From positions 126,501 to 190,500 of the forward strand of contig NC_134418.1 of NCBI RefSeq assembly GCF_030867145.1: a stretch of 64,000 nucleotides of DNA, written 5' to 3'. Made by a program: the position numbers and the translations under genes. Under the pieces are notes generated by a model. The model did no database searches, had not been told where the DNA came from, and saw nothing but the letters and a program-made list of their open reading frames with translations. The DNA comes from Opisthocomus hoazin (taxonomy: Eukaryota > Chordata > Aves > Opisthocomiformes > Opisthocomidae). This document shows positions 59,661 through 64,000 of the stretch, piece by piece. Each line of letters opens with the position of its first letter. The first letter of the stretch is position 1.

Positions 59661-60220
59661 AAGTGACAGGTGGCTGGACAGCGGCGGTGTAACGAGAAAG
59701 CACAAAGCAGGGAAAGGGACAGTGAGAGAAGCACGGGGACAGGCGGTCCCACAGAGATGGAGAAAGAAGCAGCAGGAAGAGAGGAAGAGCGGCAGCAGAA
59801 AGAAGAAGAGGGAGCAGGACAGAGACCGAAAATGAAGAACGGGGAGCAGGAAGGAGATGCAAAAAAAACCCCTGTAGCATGAAAGAGGAAAAAAGAATAG
59901 CGGCAGGGACCTGGGCAAAGAGAGATGAGGAAATAGAATAGAATAGACATAGAGAAAGCAGTAGATCTGTGACGCGCTACGGAGCCGAGAAGGAAGCCCT
60001 CGAATCAAGGGACAAGGAGCCAGACAAAAGAGCACCAGAGACAGCAAAAGTACTGACAGGCTACAGAGCAGGAGGAAAGCAAAAGTAGTAACCGGGAGCT
60101 GAACAGAAAGAGGGGAAGAAGGAAAAAAACGCCACGGGCTGCAGGGCAGAAAGAGGGAGGACCTAAAAGATGGGGACAAGTCAGAGACAGATGGAGAAAG
60201 AAGGTACACAAGAGCAGAAA
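59661..60220. repeat. Purine-rich minisatellite, unit 5
   Basis: Counterpart of 5,166-5,735; variant type shared with unit 3. Confidence 0.8.
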
Positions 60221-60647
60221 AAAAAAATAATCGTAGCAGTGTGGGAAAGAGAGGGAGCCAGGGGAGGGCCCAGGATGCAGAAGAGGGGTGACAGGGCCCC
60301 GAGGGCCCAGGACTCACCGCGGCTCTCGCTCTCGGTGCTGCCGGGAGACTTTGACACTTCAGATGCTTCTCTCTCCTCCTCTCTTCCCTTCTTCTTCTGT
60401 AACTCCAATCGTTTGGCTCGCCTCCACCTGAGAGAAAATGCATGTGGTTGTCTTAGAGCTCATACGAGACGCGGCTTCCTAGACAAGAAGCCTCACTGCA
60501 CACTGTATGCAGGAATAGGACAGAGAAAGAGAGAGAATATGATGAGTGGGAAGCAGAACTCACAGATCGAGAGAGAACTTGAATCAGAGGAATAAACAAG
60601 GCAGCAAAGAGAGATAAAGACAGGGAAGAAGCCGGAAGAAAAGGGCC

Positions 60648-61164
60648 TTTCTGGCCTCTACTCGCACCCCCCCCAGCCTCCCATCTCTTTCCAGCCTCCT
60701 ATTTTTCTGGCCTCTACTCTCGCCCCCGGCCTCCCACCCCTCTGCAGCCTCCCACCCCTTTCCGGCCTCCTTTTTTTCTTTCTGGCCTCTACTCTCGCCC
60801 CCGGCCTCCCACCCCTCTGCAGCCTCCCACCCCTTTCTGGCCTCCTTTTTTTCTTTCTGGCCTCTACTCTCGCCCCCGGCCTCCCACCCCTCTGCGGCCT
60901 CCCACCCCTTTCCGGCCTCCTTTTTTTCTTTCTGGCCTCTACTCTCGCCCCCGGCCTCCCACCCTGCTGCGGCCTCCCACCCCTTTCCGGCCTCCTTCTT
61001 TTTCTGGTCTCTACTCTCGCCCCCAGCCTCCCACCCCTCATCAGCCTCCTACCTCCCATTTTGCTGGCCTCTACATAATTCAGCTTCCCACCCCTCTGCA
61101 ACCTCCTACCTCTTTCCAGCCTCCACTCCCCGCCCCGAGCTTCCCACCCCCGTCCCCACACACT
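60648..61164. repeat. 75-bp pyrimidine-rich minisatellite, expanded, unit 5
   Basis: Expanded form as in unit 3. The minus-strand frame is 202 codons (60,658-61,266). Confidence 0.9.
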
Positions 61165-62585
61165 GACAGAGAGAGAAAAACGACAGTGAACAGGGAAAAA
61201 GGTATTAAGAAACAAAGAAAGGGTCAGACGAAGAAGAGGGTGGTTAGGGTTGGAACCCCAACACAAACCAGCAAGGGGCTAGTGGACAGAGAGAGAGGAA
61301 GAGAAGAAAGGGCCGGGAAGCAAGACAGAGAAGGAGAGAAAGGCAAAAAGGGAGAGCCGGCTGGACAGGGACGTATAGCAAGAAACAACCAGACAGGCAG
61401 CAGGACAGAGACACAGAGACAGAAAAACTGGGGGACAGGAACCAGGACAGAGTGACGGCCAGAGGAAACAAGGGCCAGGGAGCAGGACAGCGATGGAGAA
61501 AGAAGCACTGCGGCAGCAGGGTAGAAAGAGAAGGAAGAAAGGCCAGAAGAAGGATGGGGAATGAAAGAGAAGGGAAAGAGAAGGACAAGGAGCAGGACAG
61601 ATTGTCAAAGAAAGGGAGTGGGACAAGGTGATACTGAGAGAGAAAAAGGGGACAGGGAGGCAGGATAAAGTGAAAGACAGGCAAAAATAAGAGACAGGGG
61701 AGCAGGACAGAGACGGAGGGGGAAACGCCTCGGCTGGGCAGCAGGAGAGAGAGGCGGAGAAGGGGAAAAACAGCACAAAACCTAGGACGGACAACCTGGG
61801 TGGGTGGGGAGCAGGTCAGAGAGCCGGAGAAAGGAAAAACACTGCTGTGGAGCAGCAGAGGGGAACGGAGAAAGAAAGAGAGCGAGGGGGAGCAGGGCAG
61901 AGAAACGGAGAGAGAAAATAAGTGACGGGGAGCAGGGCAGAGCACTAGGAAGACGAAAATAAGACAAGGGAGAAGACCGAGGAGCTCAGAGAGAAAGAAG
62001 GGTCGAAAGAAAACGCCAGAGAAGTACAGAAATCAAGAAAAACAGGGACGAGGAGCCTTGGAGAGACGGAGCACGAAAATGTTGGGCCGGTGAGCGCGAA
62101 AGAGGGAGAGAGAGACAGGGGCAGGGGGAGGAGATGAAGAAGAAAGGAGAGACAAAGATGGCAACGGAGCACAGGACACACAGGCAGAGAGAGAAAAAGG
62201 ACAGTGAACAGGAAAAAAGGGACCGAGAAACAAAGAAAGGGTCAGATCTAGACAAAGAGACCAAGAAGGGGGGGTGGCGGGGGGGGGGTGCAGGGAAACC
62301 CCAAAACAAACCAGCAAAGGGCTACAGGACAGAGAGGGAGAGAAAGGGCCATGAAGCAGGACAGAGAAGGAGAGAAAGGCAAAAAGCGAGAGCTGGCTGA
62401 ACAGGGACGTATAGCAAGAAACGGCCAGACAGGCAGCAGGACAGAGAAACAGAGACAGGGAGCCGGCTAAAGAAATTCTGGAGGGAGAAAAGGAGGGAGA
62501 GGGAGCAGGACACAAACACAGACAGAAGACGGGAGGTACAGGGAAAGGGAAAGAAAAGGAAAAAGAAAAATAAACCAAACAAAAC
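61165..62585. repeat. Purine-rich minisatellite, unit 5
   Basis: Counterpart of 6,518-7,925; variant type shared with unit 3. Confidence 0.8.
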
Positions 62586-63682
62586 AATCACAGCAGCGTG
62601 GGAGAGAGGAGGATCCAGGGGAGGGCCCGGGACGCAGAAGAGGAGCGACAGGGCCCCGAGGGCCCACCACTCACCGCAGCTCTCGCTCTCGGCGCTGCCG
62701 GGAGACTCTGCTGCTTCAGGCGCTTCTCTCTCCTGCTCTCCTCCATTCCTCTTCCGTAACTCCGGTCGCTTGGCTGTCCTACACCTAAGAAAAAACACGC
62801 ATGTGTCGCGGCTCTTAGGAGACGAGGCTCCCTAGGCACGTAGCCTCGCTCGCTCACGCGCTCCACAACCGTACCATGCTGCTGCTGGTGACACATACAG
62901 ACCCTGCGGGACACGCTGGCGGCCTGGCCTGCTGCGGGCTACCAAGAGGGAGCCTTCCTCACCCGCAGAGGCAGGCTCTCTCCTGCCTGCAGCGCCAGGC
63001 AGCTGCCAGCCAGGTGGCCTTCCATTTCTTCTTCTTCTTCAGCCTTCTCGGGACTCTCCAGCTTCAGCCCCGCCAGCTCCCGTCCGCAGCCACTCAGCGC
63101 TCCGCCTCTCTCTTTTTGCCCCCACGACGCCAGGAGACCGAGGCCCGGCACACACAGCCCTCACAAGCCTGGAGTGGGCGCAGCCAACGGCATCCCCAGG
63201 GCAGGAACGGACAAACGCGTCCTCAGCGCGGCCCCTGCCACAGAGAAAGAAGCAGCGGCGACCGCGTTAAGGGACACTGAGGCACGCTCGAGGCCCAGTG
63301 TGCCGCCCGCACCACGGGCCTTGGGGGAGGCCGGGGGCTCCGGGACAGGCTTCAGGGGACGTGCTGGAGCTGGGGGCGGCTGCGCGGGGCGAGCGGGGCC
63401 GGGGAGCGCTGCCGAGTTGGGGGGGGGTGCCCGCATCCTTCCCCCCTCACCCTGCGTCACCTCCCGCCTCTGGCCCCGGGGCTGCCCGCACCCGCCTCGC
63501 CTCCAGCGCACCGGCAGCCTGCCGCAGCGGGCGGCTCGAAGCTTCCCGTCCCACCACCCTCGGGCAGCCACCACGCACCCCCGCACCCGTCGCAGGGGAG
63601 CCCGCGCCTCACGGCTGGCCTCTCCGCTCCCCCGCCGCCCCGGCACCCGACACCAGGGCGCCGCCATGCTGCTGCGCCGTAC

Positions 63683-63699
63683 CGCGCATGCGCCACGTG
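63683..63699. promoter_or_regulatory. NRF1-type site plus E-box, block B, unit 5
   Basis: CGCGCATGCGCC then CACGTG; minus-strand ATG at 63,667-63,665. Confidence 0.55.
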
Positions 63700-63840
63700 C
63701 CGACGGCGCGCCGGAGTGGCCAGTCCCCAGTCCCTGCGCGGAACGCCGGGCTGCAGTACCGCATCGCGGCCAGGGGACGGCGCCAGCGGACACGGCGCGG
63801 CGCCCACGCCCGGCCCCACCTCCGGGTCCAGGCAGCGCGC

Positions 63841-63882
63841 GCCGCCGGCAGGGGGCGGCGCCGCCGGCAGGGGGCGGCGCCT
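63841..63882 (+). repeat. 19-bp CTCF-like motif, 2 tandem copies, unit 5
   Basis: Copies of CCGGCAGGGGGCGG start at 63,845 and 63,864. Confidence 0.75.
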
Positions 63883-64000
63883 CCGCACGGCTCCGGGCAG
63901 CCCCCGACTCGCGGCTGCGACACGGCGCCGCACCCCCGCCGCTCCTTGCCCCCGACCTCCCGGGGGCTTTTCCCCAGGACCTGCCACTCCATCCACACCC

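Larger units (their letters stand above)
54420..64000. repeat. Macrosatellite unit 5 (partial, cut by window end)
   Basis: The start is unit 1-like and the middle (58,500-63,280) is unit 3-like. The last 600 bases return to the unit 4 type of block B. The window ends about 36 bases before the expected first-exon donor of model B. Confidence 0.95.
59417..64000 (-). other. Transcription unit B, unit 5 copy (5' end cut by window)
   Basis: Exon 2, 63,234-62,963; 110-bp exons 62,784-62,675 and 60,427-60,318; terminal exon from 59,644 with AATAAA at 59,442-59,437. The first exon should begin just past the window end. Its 5' part is unit 4-like and the rest unit 3-like. Confidence 0.48.

Noticed and set aside
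1-64000. The amplified HINTW gene known from avian W chromosomes
   Set aside because: I found none of the HIT-family residues, such as the HxHxH motif, in a sensible frame. The array has another gene content.

Overview
The window is almost entirely one tandem array. A unit of about 13.5 kb is repeated head to tail: four full copies (1-13,564; 13,565-27,264; 27,265-40,896; 40,897-54,419) and about 9.6 kb of a fifth (54,420-64,000). Units 1 and 2 are nearly identical. Their 136-bp length difference is explained by one extra CTG triplet and seven extra copies of a 19-bp GC-rich motif. This is a vertebrate macrosatellite or ampliconic array. A bird is the likely source: each junction carries the 3' part of an LTR that resembles the ERVK-type LTRs of birds, and the mix of CpG islands with many GC-rich minisatellites suits an avian microchromosome or ampliconic sex-chromosome region. 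The organism call is inference from recalled family features, not a database match.

Layout of one unit (unit 1 numbering, plus strand): LTR 3' end (1-142); purine-rich minisatellite (143-1,290); block A' with a 110-bp exon (1,406-1,515); purine-rich minisatellite (1,614-3,262) ending in a poly-G run; GC-rich block A (3,263-5,165); purine-rich minisatellite; block C' with a second diverged 110-bp exon (5,821-5,930); a 75-bp pyrimidine-rich minisatellite (6,151-6,517); purine-rich minisatellite to 7,925; GC-rich block B/C (7,926-11,030) with further CpG promoters, a 19-bp CTCF-like repeat, an 80-bp tandem repeat and three ZNF143-type sites; purine-rich minisatellite (11,031-13,190); LTR.

On the minus strand the splice and poly(A) signals fit a chain of related transcription units. 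Models A and B have the same plan: a CpG-island first exon, a 272-bp exon 2, two 110-bp exons and a terminal exon ending in AATAAA. Model A of each unit ends in the neighbouring lower-coordinate unit, so genes and units are interleaved and the LTR lies inside an intron of A. A shorter model C uses a different terminal exon containing the 80-bp repeat. I could not recognise the gene family, and no reading frame stays open through a full model. A long noncoding RNA, or a decayed or very fast-evolving gene, is the cautious reading.

The LTR TATA box points the other way (plus strand), into the GA-rich repeats. No rRNA, tRNA, CRISPR array, DNA transposon or retroviral coding region was seen. Nearly all long open frames in the window are by-products of low-complexity purine/pyrimidine or GC-rich sequence.
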